A stretch of DNA of 64,000 nt, taken from assembly GCA_028641055.1 (NCBI GenBank), contig JAPCYS010003742.1, positions 114,077-178,076 of the forward strand. The letters run 5' to 3'. The notes under the pieces were generated by a model. It had not been told where the DNA came from. It saw nothing but the letters and a program-made list of their open reading frames with translations, and searched no databases. Source of the DNA: Alopecurus myosuroides. Its lineage: Eukaryota > Streptophyta > Magnoliopsida > Poales > Poaceae. The stretch's first letter is position 1; each line of letters starts with the position of its first letter. Below are positions 36,926 to 47,195 of the stretch, in pieces. Made by a program: the position numbers and the translations under genes.

Positions 36926-37031
36926 ACTTGATTTTGTAATTCATTCCATCGGCCATGTAATATGCTCGATATATTTTGATTCTGTAATATAAGTGTTCCT
37001 TCTTTTGCTATATATATGTATTATTTATTTA

Positions 37032-37217
37032 CTCGTGGGATCCGGGAGGTCCGGGGAGGGTCCACCGAGGCTCCTCTCTTCTCGTGGGATCCGGTAGGTC
37101 CGGGAAGGGGCCACCAAGGCTACTCTCTTCTCGTGGGATCCGGGAGGTCCGGGGAAGAGCCACGGGGCTCCTCTATTCTCCTGGGATCCGGGAGGTCCGG
37201 GGAGGGGCCACCAAGGC
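37032..37217. repeat. ~49-bp tandem repeat, about 3.8 copies
   Basis: Units start at 37032, 37081, 37130 and 37178 and carry GTGGGATCCGGGAGGTCCGG followed by GGCCACCAAGGCTC. They lie in the 3' subterminal part of the CACTA element and add BamHI-type GGATCC palindromes. No coding role is apparent. Confidence 0.8.
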
Positions 37218-37569
37218 TCTTTATCAGCGTATGGTGACAGGGGTATCGTACAATCGAATTGATCGCAAAACATAAAATAAAACGGAAAACAATAAATAGA
37301 AGAAAAAAAACTCTGTCGCGGCAGAGAAAATGGTGAAAGTGCTGCCGCTGCAGAGGAGGCATTCATCCCGGTTCGTGTTAAGAACCGGGACGAATGGCCC
37401 CTGGCTGGCTTCCAGCGCGCCTTGCCACGTGGTCAACCCATGCATCCCGGGTCCTAGCACAACCGGGACCAATGGGGGTGGGGCATTTGTCCCGGCTGCC
37501 CATCCCGGTTGCACAACCGGGATGAATGGGCCTTATAAACCGGGACAAAAGCCCCTGTTTGTACCAGTG

Positions 37570-38639
37570 AGAATCTCGATCCCTAAATATGTATAGCTAA
37601 GAATATATTGCTGTCGTTGGGCTTGTCTGAATAGTGCGTGTTGCTTCAAACATTACTATTGTCCGGCTTATATGACATGCACGTTGGGGGCTTTGCCCTC
37701 TAATTTTAGCATGTGTGGTTTACCATCACAGTGGATTATATTATAATCATGTTCCATGGTTCCATAAATAATGATAATTTTGTTTGTCCTATATTTTGGA
37801 GGATTCTAGTATATGGTAACTTTGTTTTGTATTTACTAGATTTCCCGGCAATATGAAAAAAAAAACCTTTGACTGCCGACTTCACTTGCTCGTGCCTATT
37901 TTCGAAATTCGATACAAAAAGTTAAAACAAATCTAAAAATCTGAAAAATAGGGAGGAAGCATACACTAATATTTCATATATGTACAAACTCTCATGATGA
38001 AATGACATTGTGTTGCACTGTAAAAAAAAATCAGTGCTCAGTATTAGGAATTGTACTTTTCCCGTAAATATGCATCGATTTTATATTTCTCGTACCGAGG
38101 ACCACAAATGATATTTTCAGTATTTCTCACTTGCTTCCTCACTCTTCCCCTTTCAAATTGAATTCATGACTATATATTCTTCTTATTTCTAACCCGCTTC
38201 CTTTCTCGGCAATTCTTACTATGTGTCATGCTGCCCGTATAAGAAATCTTTTGAACATATACATGAAAAGTCTTAGCTTCGCCAATAAGACATAATTAAC
38301 TAGTTTTGACAGTGCTCAAATAAAAATTGCATGTTTTTCACCCCCTAGCGAAAAAATAATCATCTTATAAATATTGTAATTTTTTTGAATGATTGATAAC
38401 ACAATACTGAGAGATCGAGGGACTGAACAAATAAGACTACCTGAGAAAACTAATGTTTCGCTAGGAAATTGTTTTAGCGGAAACTATTCCCGTGGTTCTA
38501 GGGGTTTTCCCTAGATGTGTACATGACAGTACAAATTACGGGAGTGCCATCTTGTTAATAAAACAAGCAAATAAAATAACAAAAGACAGTAATAAACACA
38601 ATATATGGGAACACTGCATCTTTATTCATATCATTGCAT
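37570..38639. other. AT-rich flank of the CACTA element, related to 58957-59240
   Basis: No gene. GAGAATCTCGATCC (37570), the GTGCGTGTTGCT stretch (37636), GTTGGGGGCTTTGC (37684) and the segment around 38067-38125 resemble, in the same order, text at 58957, 59046, 59115 and 59190-59235. This is a dispersed repeat or a segmental copy. Confidence 0.45.
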
Positions 38640-38825
38640 CATACAAATACAAATGGCATATTCCCATGTACTATATCTATTCCGCCTTCTGCGTCGCGCT
38701 CATGGAGTATCTGACTCAGGAGATTGCGTAGTTCATTGATTCCCGGAGCTTTCGTAAGCATCCGGTTAATTACATCCGTAGGGTGGAGCCTACGGAATAC
38801 CTCCGATTAAGCTGCGCTGCGGGTC
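38640..38825 (-). pseudogene. Short unrecognised coding-like remnant
   Basis: On the minus strand a frame reads EVFRRLHPTDVINRMLTKAP then GINELRNLLSQILHERDAEG and stops after PFVFV near 38643. The neighbouring frame upstream (QSKYHDDPQRSLIGGIP) joins it only by a frameshift near 38815. The alternation of charged and hydrophobic residues looks like a real former helix-rich C-terminus. I do not recognise the family. Confidence 0.35.
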
Positions 38826-39473
38826 ATCGTGATATTTGGATTGCTTATCCATATGCATTGTGATATTTATGAATATGTCGTGCGGGTTGGCTTTGTTTCG
38901 CTGATACCCAGTCACGTGTAATATCCTCATGTTGACGTGACCAAGAGAATATGTCGATGAAAGGGATGACTTTTTCCTCGTCGGTGCCCAGTCATGTAAC
39001 ACCCCAATTTCATCAAACACGGACGTGTGTGTGTTGCTATCTTCTCGTCGGTGCCCAGCAACGGAGTGTACGTTCCCGTAGGTTTGAGACATGTAGATAA
39101 AGTAGTGACCTGGCCTCGCCGGCACTTAGCCATGATTTCGCCTAGACTCGTCGGCACTAGACGTATGATAAAACAATGGAAATACGGCATTTGTCTCAAC
39201 CGAGACATGACCATAATGTCGATAAAGAAAATATCACTTTGCAAGACGGATGATTCTTGTCGAATATATTATATCTTGCTTCTTGCTAGGAGCAAGATGC
39301 ATGTTGCGTATATGATCTTCGCCTCCTCATGAGAAGCGATGTAGTCATAGGGACAATCCACCCTCCTCGTGAGAGGCAAGGTAAAGTTTATGTTTTGACT
39401 CTTTTGCGCTTGGTATTAGCCGTGTGCGCTTGTCATAATTTGTAGGGAACGTCCCGCACCCACTTATGTACTC

Positions 39474-40018
39474 TTGTCATCAATCTCATCGGGAAACCAT
39501 GATTTATGGCCTCTCTTCGACGGTGTAATTTTTCGGTCACTTGCACGATAAATTGGACCAATGGATGCACACACCATAGAACATGTACTCTTGTCATCAA
39601 TCTCATCGGGTAACCATGATTTATGGGCTCTCTTCGATGGTGTAATTTTCGGTCACTTGCACGATAAATCGGACCAACGGATGCACATGCCATAGAACAC
39701 ATACACTTGTCATCAATCTCATCGGGAAACCATGATTTATGGCTTCTCTTCGACGGTGTAATTTTCGGTTACTTGTACTATAAATTGGACCAATTGATGC
39801 ACACACCATAGAACATGTACTATTGTCATCAATCTCATCGGGAAACCATGATTTATGGCCTCTCTTCGATGGTGTAATTTTCGGTCACTTGCACGATAAA
39901 TCGGACCAACGGATGCACACGCCATAGAACACGTACTCTTGTCATCAATCTCATCGGGAAACCATGATTTATGGCTTCTCTTCGACGGTGTAATTTTCGG
40001 TCACTTGTACTATAAATT
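39474..40018 (-). repeat. ~116-bp tandem repeat, four full units plus a partial
   Basis: Repeats begin TTGTCATCAATCTCATCGGG at 39591, 39707, 39823 and 39939, with a first copy at 39474; spacing is 117, 116, 116 and 116 bp. Each includes AACCATGATTTATGG, TTCGACGGTGTAATTTTC and ATAAATCGGACCAACGGATG. The overlapping minus-strand ORFs of about 60-90 aa are the repeat read in shifting frames and not separate genes. Confidence 0.85.
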
Positions 40019-40094
40019 TTCTCGGGAAAGAAGTATAGGATATAGCCGGTGATACTTACCATCGAAGAAGCTCCTCACGAATGACGTCATGGCC

Positions 40095-40870
40095 ACCGAA
40101 AGACGTGATTGGAGTGGATGGTGTGGTTTGCGTGGGTGGTCTCTCTCGTGATCGTCGCCGCTAGCGAATCGACCCAAGATCAAGACGTGCGTGGTGTAGC
40201 CGAGGATCTACGTCAAGGAGCAAGACGGTGATGAGGTCTCGCTTCCCTCCTTACGCCTGTGCGATCTCTCGTGCGGCCGGTGTTTTCCCGTGCGTGCGAC
40301 CTTTTTCTGTCACCTCTCGTGCCTCCCGTGTCGTGCCTCTAATATATATGGCTGGGTTGGTCTCGCCTCGCGTGTGGATCGCCGCAGCCTGGCGGCCGTG
40401 CCGGCGTGTGTGTACGCTCGATATCCTTCACAGCGTTTGCCTGTGGTATTTCCGCACCACGGCCTGCCGGCTGTGCGGGCGTGTGTGCCTATGTGCCTTC
40501 GACCTCTATCTTCTGGGTATGGCATCGCCTAGTATTTGTTGTGTGTAGCACGCCGCAGCCTTGCGGTCATGGTGTCTTGTGCGTGGTTTAATTCGCGGCG
40601 AGAGCTTAGGCGTGTTTTGCCTTGCTCTCGCAGCGCGTGTGTGCTCACCTCTTGGCTTGTGTTCCTTCCTGCCCTCCCTCTGTTTGTTCGTAGGGGTGCC
40701 TGGTATATCGCCAGCGTCCGCCGTACGTATTTTGTTCTGTGTGTTGCACCGCAGCCTGCGGCCCCGCGGGCGTGTGCCTTTCTCGGGGCGAGCGATTGCT
40801 GCCTTTATATAGGAAGCAGCTAGCCAGGCTCGTCGATCACGTTAGTCGAAAACGCGTGGTTGTTAAGATT
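40095..40870. other. GC-rich block with degenerate repeats and a TATA-like box
   Basis: The motif GCAGCCTGCGGCC / GGGCGTGTGTGCC recurs in variants near 40383, 40456, 40552 and 40746, and CTTTATATAGGAAGC lies at about 40802-40816. Open frames on both strands look like GC-rich noise. It resembles the U3 end of an LTR or a promoter, but I found no partner LTR in the window. Confidence 0.35.
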
Positions 40871-40999
40871 CTTATCGCGTACAGCATGATACAGCTTCAT
40901 ACAAAATCTTATCAAACCAGGCCGCACCCTTAGGAAACCATCCAATCAGGAGGCCACTCAATGGCATGTGGGTCCCTTGCTCTTTTCCATTGGAGTAAG

Positions 41000-41834
41000 A
41001 TCAACGTATCTAAACTACTTATAAAAGAGGAAACTTCGTAGATACATCCAATCTGAGCCGTTGGACTAACCAGATCAAACGGATAAAATTGATCCAATGT
41101 TGAGCTATTGGACACATGTTAAATTACAAAAATTGCCATCGCCGAGTTGTCTGTCGTCCGCAAGGTGAAAAAACGGTTCGCTCCGTGTGCCGTCCCAGCG
41201 CCAATCGGCCAATGACCGGCCACATCATTACTGCCTTCTCCGACTCCGACAGCGTGTCCATGGAGATCTTCAAGGACGCAGACATGGAGGCGCTCCTCCC
41301 TTCCACTCGCCTGACGACTTCACCTTCTTCACCGACGCATGAGTCCGACCTGCGTGCTCTACATGCGGAGGCCCTTTGTACGCGTCACGCCGCCGCCGCC
41401 GGCGCTCATCGATTGGCTCAGAGGGTGTCCGGCTTGAACTCCTCGGCGAAGAGATGGAGGTAGGCAACAGGGGGCGGCAGCTCGTGCTCGACTACCTCTG
41501 CAATGGCTGCGTCATCTAGGGGACCTCCCGAAGTCGGCATGCGCCTGCGTCGACGAGGATGGCTGCGCGGAGGTCGGATGCTACCCCTACCGTATCCTTC
41601 ATGGTGCAGGCCCTCTTTGCCGCTTCCACCATCCAGGTCGCCGAGCTCACCAGCCTCTTCAAGGTCTGCATCTGCTCATGGTGGGATCTTATCTGCTCAT
41701 GCGTTTCGTGTGCCCGAGTTCTAATTTTAGTGTCGACCACCTGCCTGCGTCAAGCTGATGACCTGGTCAGATCCACGGCCGATCATTTGTACACAGCTAA
41801 CTATCCTCGCTGCAGCCATTGAATTTTTACTACG
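41000..41834 (+). other. Possible captured gene fragments behind a Helitron-like start
   Basis: TCTAAACTACTTATAAAAG (from about 41009) resembles grass Helitron 5' ends. Behind it come GC-rich, coding-like pieces: SDSDSVSMEIFKDADMEALL around 41241-41300, and 41340-41700 with Cys-rich or Ala-rich frames such as FMVQALFAASTIQVAELTSL. Frames do not join into one ORF and I do not recognise the source gene. No 3' Helitron end is seen before the LINE at ~41835. Confidence 0.35.
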
Positions 41835-41873
41835 TTAGAACAAGAGGAGGGGACGATTGTTGGAGATGAGGAC

Positions 41874-42563
41874 TTGAGGTTATATATTTCTGAGTATTAT
41901 AAGAAATTATTTGGACCTTCCATACCTAATAATATCTCCTTAGTGGAGAGTAATATTCAGGATATACCTCAGTTAACTCAAGAGGAAAATGATATTCTCA
42001 CTGCTGACTTCTTAGTGGAAGAGGTTTTTGAGGCAATATCACAGATGGAACCCAACAAATCTCCAGGCCCCGATGGTTTCCCTGCTGAATTTTACAAAAC
42101 TTTTTGGGAAGTTATTAAAAAGGATTTGATGGCTATGTTTTTTGAGTTCAAGCAAGGTAATCTTCAGTTGTTTAAACTGAACTTTGGGGTGATTACTTTG
42201 CTTCCTAAAAAGGATAATGCAGTTCAAATCCAACAGTATAGACCTATTTGCCTTCTTAATGTGAGTTTTAAAATTTTCACTAAAGTGGGTACTAATCGTA
42301 TTACCCAGATAGTGCAGAAGGTGGTTAGACCATCTCAATCCGCTTTTATGCCTGGGAGAAACATCTTGGAAGGAGTTGTTATCTTGCATGAAACCATCCA
42401 TGAACTTAATAGGAAGAAATTGGATGGGGTAATTTTTAAAATTGACTTTGAGAAGGCTTATGATAAGGTCAAGTGGCCGTTTCTTCTTCAGGCTTTACGT
42501 ATGAAAGGTTTTTCTCAGGAGTGGTGTGATATGATTATCCAGTTGTTCAGGGTGGAAGTGTAG
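41874..42563 (+). pseudogene. LINE ORF2 remnant: first half of reverse transcriptase
   Basis: This is the longest open piece of the LINE, 229 aa, from LRLYISEYYKKLFG to IIQLFRVEV. It carries RT motifs 0-A: SPGPDGFP, LLPKKD, YRPICLLNVSFKIFTK, SQSAFMPGR and the motif A Asp in FKIDFEKAYDKV. The B and C motifs lie downstream in other frames, so the polymerase is split. Confidence 0.85.
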
Positions 42564-43342
42564 GTATTCGGTTAATGACGCAATTGGCCACTTTTTCCAA
42601 ACTAAAAAAGGACTTAGGCAGGGGATCCTCTATCTCCAATTCTTTTTAACATTGTGGCTGATATGCTTGCTATTCTAATTGCTAGAGCTAAGGAATTAGG
42701 ACAAATTGGAGGTCTTATTCCTGATCTAGTTGAAGGGGGTTTGTCTATCCTTCAATATGCTGATGATACGGTGTTATTCTTAGAGCATGATTTTGATAAG
42801 GCTATAAATCTGAATTAATCTTGTGTATCTTTGAGCAATTGTCGGGTCTCAAGATTAACTTTCATAAGAGTGAAGTTTTTTTGTTTTGGCAAGGCTAAAG
42901 AGGTGGGCACCAGTATAAACAAATCTTTGGTTGTGAGTCTGGTCTGTTACCTTTTAAATATTTGGGTATTCCTATCCACCACAGAAAACTTACTAATTCA
43001 GAGTGGCACCCTGTGGAGTGCCGTTTTGAGGACAAACTTGGATGTTGGAAAGGAAAATTATTATCCTATGGGATAGATTAGTTCTTGTTAATTCCGTGTT
43101 AACAAGTTTACCCATGTTTATGCCTTTCCTTCTTTGAGATTCCTAAGGGTGTCCGTAAGAGATTAGACTTTTATAGATCTCGTTTTCTGGAGTGATGAAA
43201 CCAAGCGTAAATACAGATTAACAAAATGGAATATCATTTGTAGACCCAAAGATCAAGGTGGTTTAGGTGTGGAAGTGCTAGAGCTTAAGAATAAGTGTTT
43301 ATTGGCTAAATGGCTGTTTAAAATACTTCATGAGGAAGGTAT

Positions 43343-44071
43343 TTGGCAGGAATTGTTCAAAATAAATACTTACATAGTAAACCTTTAGCTCAAGTTGAGG
43401 CACAACCCACTGATTCTCCTTTCTGGAAGGGTTTAATGAAAGTTAAGAGGGAGTTCTTTAGTAGAGGTTCCTTTAGAATTGGTAATGGTGAAACAACTAG
43501 ATTTTGGGAGGATATTTGGCTAGGCCAAACCCCTCTACTGACCAATACCCTCTTTTATATCATATTGTGCAGTCTAAAAATGTATCGGTTGCGGATGTTT
43601 TTCAATGCACCACCAATCAATATTTCCTTTCGTAGGAATTTAGTAGGCATTACTTGGGATATGTGGTCTCATCTATGCTTGCGTCTTATGAATGTCTCTC
43701 TGTCCTCGGATAATGATAAGTTTGTTTGGAAACTTACACAGAATGGGACCTTCTCTGTGAAATCTATGTATGAGGATATGATGAATGGACACACTATTTT
43801 TCTCAAAACTTACTTATGGAAACTAAAATTACCACTCAAGATCAAGATCTTCATGTGGTTTTTGGATAGGAAAGTGATTTTGACTAAGGATAATTTAGCA
43901 AGAAAAGGGTGGAAAGGTGATATGCATTGTTCCTTTTGTGGGAGTAATGAGTCAGTAGAACATCTATTTATTTCTTGTCCTTTGGCTAAACTTATTTGGC
44001 GAGTGATCTTTTGCACTTTTAATATTACCCCCCCCTCCAACGTGACTAAATATGTTTTGGGAATTGGCTAA
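43343..44071 (+). pseudogene. LINE ORF2 remnant: C-terminal zf-RVT region
   Basis: 242-aa open frame following the RT part: FSRGSFRIGNGETTRFWEDI, FSVKSMYEDMMNG, KIKIFMWFLDRKVILTKDNL and a Cys/His zinc-binding text C-x2-C-x7-H-x4-C. This is the domain at the end of plant L1-type ORF2 proteins. The frame shifts near 44070, after which IRIGVSAICWAIWTCRN continues to about 44349. Confidence 0.82.
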
Positions 44072-44655
44072 ATGGGATTGATGTGAAAACTAAGAAAAGG
44101 ATTAGGATTGGTGTATCCGCAATTTGTTGGGCTATCTGGACTTGTAGAAACAATGTTGTTTTTAACAAAAAGAAATATTTCCATGTTTTACAGGTTATTC
44201 ACTCAGCAGCTCATTGGATCCAACTATGGGCTATTCTTCTGCCTCCAGACCAGAGGAAGCTTATGGTGGATGGCTGCACGCGTCTCCTTACGGTGGCACA
44301 GGAGTTTTTCTCCCAATATACGTGGCAGCATCATAATAGGATTTTGTAGTTCCTTTGTTTTGGCTGTTTTTCGGAATAAGGGAGTTGTCCTGTTCCATGT
44401 AAGGGTTAATAAGTGGTGTAAACTTTTGGATACTATGAATTTTAATAATCAATAAAGGCTGTGTGCATCACTCGATGCAGAGGCCGGGGTTCTCCCCATT
44501 TCTAAAAAAAAAAAAAAAAAAGGTGGATTACAGTGGTTCGGACTACGGAGGGGATGTGGGGGAATTTGACTTAGATAGGATTTAATCCCCACTAATCCAT
44601 GTCAATCCCTTTTATCCCCGATTCAACTGAACAAGCCTAAGGCATCGCATCCTGC

Positions 44656-45175
44656 GTGAGAGGCGGCAGCAGCAGCTACAGGAACAGTAACAGACAGCTC
44701 CTTGTTTTGTCTGTCTTCGGACACCACCGACCACAACCTGCTACAATGCCTCTACGCCCGCGAGGTCTGGGCCCGTTCATTCCATGGGCTGGGACTGCAG
44801 GTGCTTGCACCGGGAGAAACGGCCTGTTTGAAAACCTGGTGGGAACAAAGTTGGAAAAAGTTCCAGCCCAAGGAAAGGAGAGTGTCGGATGCTTTGGTCA
44901 TCCTGACCTACTGGAGATTATGAATAGCAAATTCGGTTCATTACACCTGGTCCAACGCATCAAAGATGACTTGGGAGCTTGGAAGCAAGCTAGGAGTGGA
45001 GGGAGGTTTCGTCCGCCATGAGTTGTTAACTTTTTCTCATTTGGAGTTTCGGTAGCATCCTTCAATTGTGTGCAAAGGACTGTTTTTTCTTGTATTATAA
45101 ACATTCTCTCTACTATAAACATATGGTACGTATTTGGCGTACTTACTCTCACTGAAAGAAAAAAGGCCTTCCATA
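44656..45175 (+). mobile_element. 3' end of a second LINE
   Basis: The text CLSSDTTDHNLLQCLYAREV then WARSFHGLGL matches a zf-RVT C-terminus (CxxC...H...C-x-YAREVW). A 3' UTR follows with TATTATAAACATTCTCTC and GGCGTACTTACTCTC, and a short A-rich end near 45155-45168. Only this terminal ~0.5 kb is present. It is a separate insertion from the LINE before it, which already ended in poly-A at 44521. Confidence 0.55.
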
Positions 45176-45504
45176 TGCCCCCATCAGTCCCCAAACGTCG
45201 CGCACCGTGACTAATGAGTCTTTAGTCCCGGGTCGGAAGGAGACCCGTCGCGGCTTGGGAAGCGCGTTGAGGCGCGTGGAGGGCATTAATTCCGGTTGGC
45301 CTGGCCGACCGGGACTAATGAGTCTTTAGTCCCGATTGGCCTGGCCACCCGGGACTAAAGATACAAACTGGTCGCCTCCCGCGCGGCGGTTTTTATTCCG
45401 CGAGCGAGGCAGAAGGGTGCCATTGCTACAGTGCGCGTCCGAGTCTCTGTTTCTTCCTCTCTTCTCTTCTCTTCCCTCTCTTCGATCTTCCTCCACCAAG
45501 CACC

Positions 45505-46212
45505 ATGGCTGAAGTTTGGCAGAGATTCCGTGTTCCCACACCATGCGGCCAGCGTCTCGACGTGTGCTACACCAACATTTGCGAGAGGCTCCCCGGTGCT
45601 CTTGGGCATTTGACCAATCTCTATTTCTCCTCTCCTGATGAACACTGGTTCTTCGGGCTTGATCTGGAGTATACGGCGGATCAACGGGATGTTGCCGTCA
45701 TCCAGATTGCGTTCAAGGAGGCCGTTTTGGTCTTCCAATGGTCAAGGTAACGCACACGTACAATCTTGCATCTTCGATTTGTTTGTTGCATCTGAAGAAT
45801 ACATGTGTTGCAACATATCTAACACGTATCAAATTTTTGTTGTTGCAGTAGTTCAAAGCATTCTCCGGCACTTGTTGATTTTCTTGTATACAAGGGGTAT
45901 GACTTTTGCAGCGTTGACATCACTCAAGACCGTCAGAAATTGATGCGCTTGGGTATTGTGATACCTGAAGATCACTACATTGATCTTCAGGATCTTATCC
46001 ATTTCGATGAGTTGCCCCGGCCCAAGACCGGGATGGCTCCGATGGCAACTGCCTTCATCCACGAGGGCTACGAAACCATGAAGTCTGGTTTCCCCTCGAG
46101 GAATCACTGGTATTGGGAGAAGACCCCACTGGACTGGACGAACGTCAAGTATGCAGCCATAGATGCATACGTCTCCTACGAGTTGTTCCGCATCTACTCG
46201 ACGGAGCCATAG
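45505..46212 (+). CDS. RNase D/WRN-type 3'-5' exonuclease domain protein (DEDDy), two exons
   Basis: Exons are 45505-45746 and 45849-46212, with a 102-bp GT-AG intron (CAAG|GTAACG ... TTGCAG|TAG), giving an uninterrupted 201-aa protein. The ATG lies in CACCATGG, a strong plant context, after a CT-rich leader. DnaQ-like exonuclease motifs are present: Exo I in WFFGLDLEYTA (D53, E55), Exo II in FCSVDITQDRQKL (Asp around 104-108), and Exo III as Y-A-A-I-D-A-Y (Y182, D186), the DEDDy signature. Such domains remove nucleotides from the 3' ends of DNA or RNA using two metal ions. There is no helicase or HRDC part, so it is a stand-alone domain. It lies inside CACTA-like repeats, which suggests capture of a host gene. 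Expression and activity are unproven, but nothing in the frame is broken. Confidence 0.85.
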
Positions 46213-46690
46213 ATGTATGCGTTCGATATATGCATGTAATAGATATCTTAGTATGTAATGGATATCTTAGTATTGTGAGACTTATGTTTGTGTTATGTGT
46301 GATCGTAAGACTCTATGTTATGAATGTGATATGATTGTGTTCTATTCATGATTGTGATGTCTCTACTCGTATTTTACTTGTGATTTAATTATCACTTGTC
46401 TTTTGTTGTTCATAAAACTATTTTTGTTTCCTAGTTTTAAATGACTTGGAAAAATTTGCAAAGTGTTGCAAAGTGTAATGGATATTATTTCTATATTAAT
46501 TCCTAGCTATACTATTTCTATATTATGTCAAACACACGTTTCAAAACAAGCAAAAACAAAAAACATCAAGAAAACAAACAAAAACACATCAAGAAAACAA
46601 AACAGAAAAACTACAGTTTCTATATATCTGTTCACCAAAAATTAATCTAAGCCAGGAAAACATATATCTAGTCAATACCAAACTCATCCA
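46213..46690. other. 3' flank of the exonuclease gene
   Basis: AT-rich, probably 3' UTR then spacer. A simple A-rich stretch (CAAGAAAACAAA repeats) lies at 46555-46610. No gene. Confidence 0.4.
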
Positions 46691-46692
46691 GT

Positions 46693-46935
46693 ATTAAAAT
46701 GAATTAGTATTATTTTTCTTAATTTTTTAATATACTATTTGTATTTTTAAGATTTTAAAATGAATTAGTATTATTTTTCTTAATTTTTTGATATATTATT
46801 TGTATTTTTAAGATTTTAAAATGAATTAGTATTATTATTCTTAATTTTTTGATATATTATTTGTATTTTTAAGATTTTAAAATGAATTAGTTCTATTTTT
46901 CTTAATTTTTTGATATATTATTTGTATTTTTAGAA
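46693..46935. repeat. ~60-bp AT-rich tandem repeat, four copies
   Basis: Each copy reads AAAATGAATTAGTATTATTT...TTAATTTTTTGATATATTAT...GTATTTTTAAGATTTT, starting near 46696, 46757, 46818 and 46878. Copies are nearly identical and non-coding, inside the exonuclease-carrying element. Confidence 0.85.
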
Positions 46936-47112
46936 ATAATACAAATTAAAAAGTTAATGTTTATTTATTTATTCAAAATTATTAATTACATCATTACTTT
47001 TGTTTATTAAAAGATTTATTTGAAATTCAAACAATAAAGAAATGTGGCATCGACCAACATGTTAATAAGATTGATATGATACTACTATCACATACATGCG
47101 TGCGAAACACTT

Positions 47113-47195
47113 GGATGCGGGACGGTATGGAACTCGGAAGTTAAGCGTGCTAGTGCTAGAGTAGTGGGAGGATGAGTGACGGAGCGGGAAGTTTG
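47113..47195 (+). other. 5S rRNA-like stretch, degenerate
   Basis: GGATGCGGGACGG, then GAACTCGGAAGTTAAGCGTG with CTAG...AGAGTAGTGGGAGGATGAGTG and GGGAAG, follows the order of a plant 5S rRNA 3' two-thirds. That includes the pol III internal A box (AGTTAAGCGTGC, 47139-47150) and a C box with one change (GGATGAGTGAC, about 47170-47180). The first ~35 bases of 5S and the 3' end are missing or altered, so it is not a functional 5S gene. It lies between the AT-rich array and the right subterminal repeats of the CACTA-like element. Confidence 0.65.

Larger units (their letters stand above)
21737..37569 (+). mobile_element. CACTA (En/Spm-type) DNA transposon, 15.8 kb including a nested retroelement
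   Basis: The left end CACTAGTAGAAACAGG (21737) and the inverse of the right end, CACTGGTACAAACAGG (ending 37569), are matching CACTA termini. The 3-bp flanks are TGA and AGA, so the target duplication is imperfect. Subterminal CCCGGTT/AACCGGG repeats lie at 21785-21840 and 37368-37555. Inside is a decayed Transposase_24-type ORF with a C-terminal Ulp1-like protease region, on the plus strand. No TNP2-type (Transposase_21) transposase is seen, and only ~210 bp separate the left end from the first exon, so this copy is a non-autonomous derivative. A minus-strand long-LTR retroelement occupies 22906-34711. Confidence 0.83.
41835..44521 (+). mobile_element. 5'-truncated LINE (non-LTR retrotransposon)
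   Basis: It begins inside ORF2 with QEEGTIVGDEDLRLYISEYY and KKLFGPS. RT follows: EPNKSPGPDGFPAEFYKTFW, ITLLPKKDNAVQIQQYRPIC, SQSAFMPGRNILEGVVILHE and KIDFEKAYDKVKW, then QYADDTVLF around 42755-42780 (catalytic ADD intact) after frameshifts near 42560-42640. The C-terminal zf-RVT region reads WKLKLPLKIKIFMWFLDRKV, CSFCGSNESVEHLFISCPLA and IRIGVSAICWAIWTCRNNVV. It ends with GCAGAGGCCGGGG and a poly-A tail at 44504-44521. Truncation at the 5' end is usual for target-primed insertion. Stops and frameshifts make it inactive. Confidence 0.9.

Noticed and set aside
39474..40018. Regularly spaced repeats that could be mistaken for a CRISPR array
   Set aside because: Repeats are directly tandem with no unique spacers, ~116 bp long, in a plant genome with no cas genes.
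45150..45154. CACTG as the left terminus of the exonuclease-carrying element
   Set aside because: It falls in the likely 3' tail of a LINE, and no matching inverse terminus or 3-bp duplication was found.
47113..47195. Functional 5S rRNA gene
   Set aside because: The 5' third is missing, several conserved bases differ and no terminator T-run follows at the right distance. It is recorded only as 5S-like.
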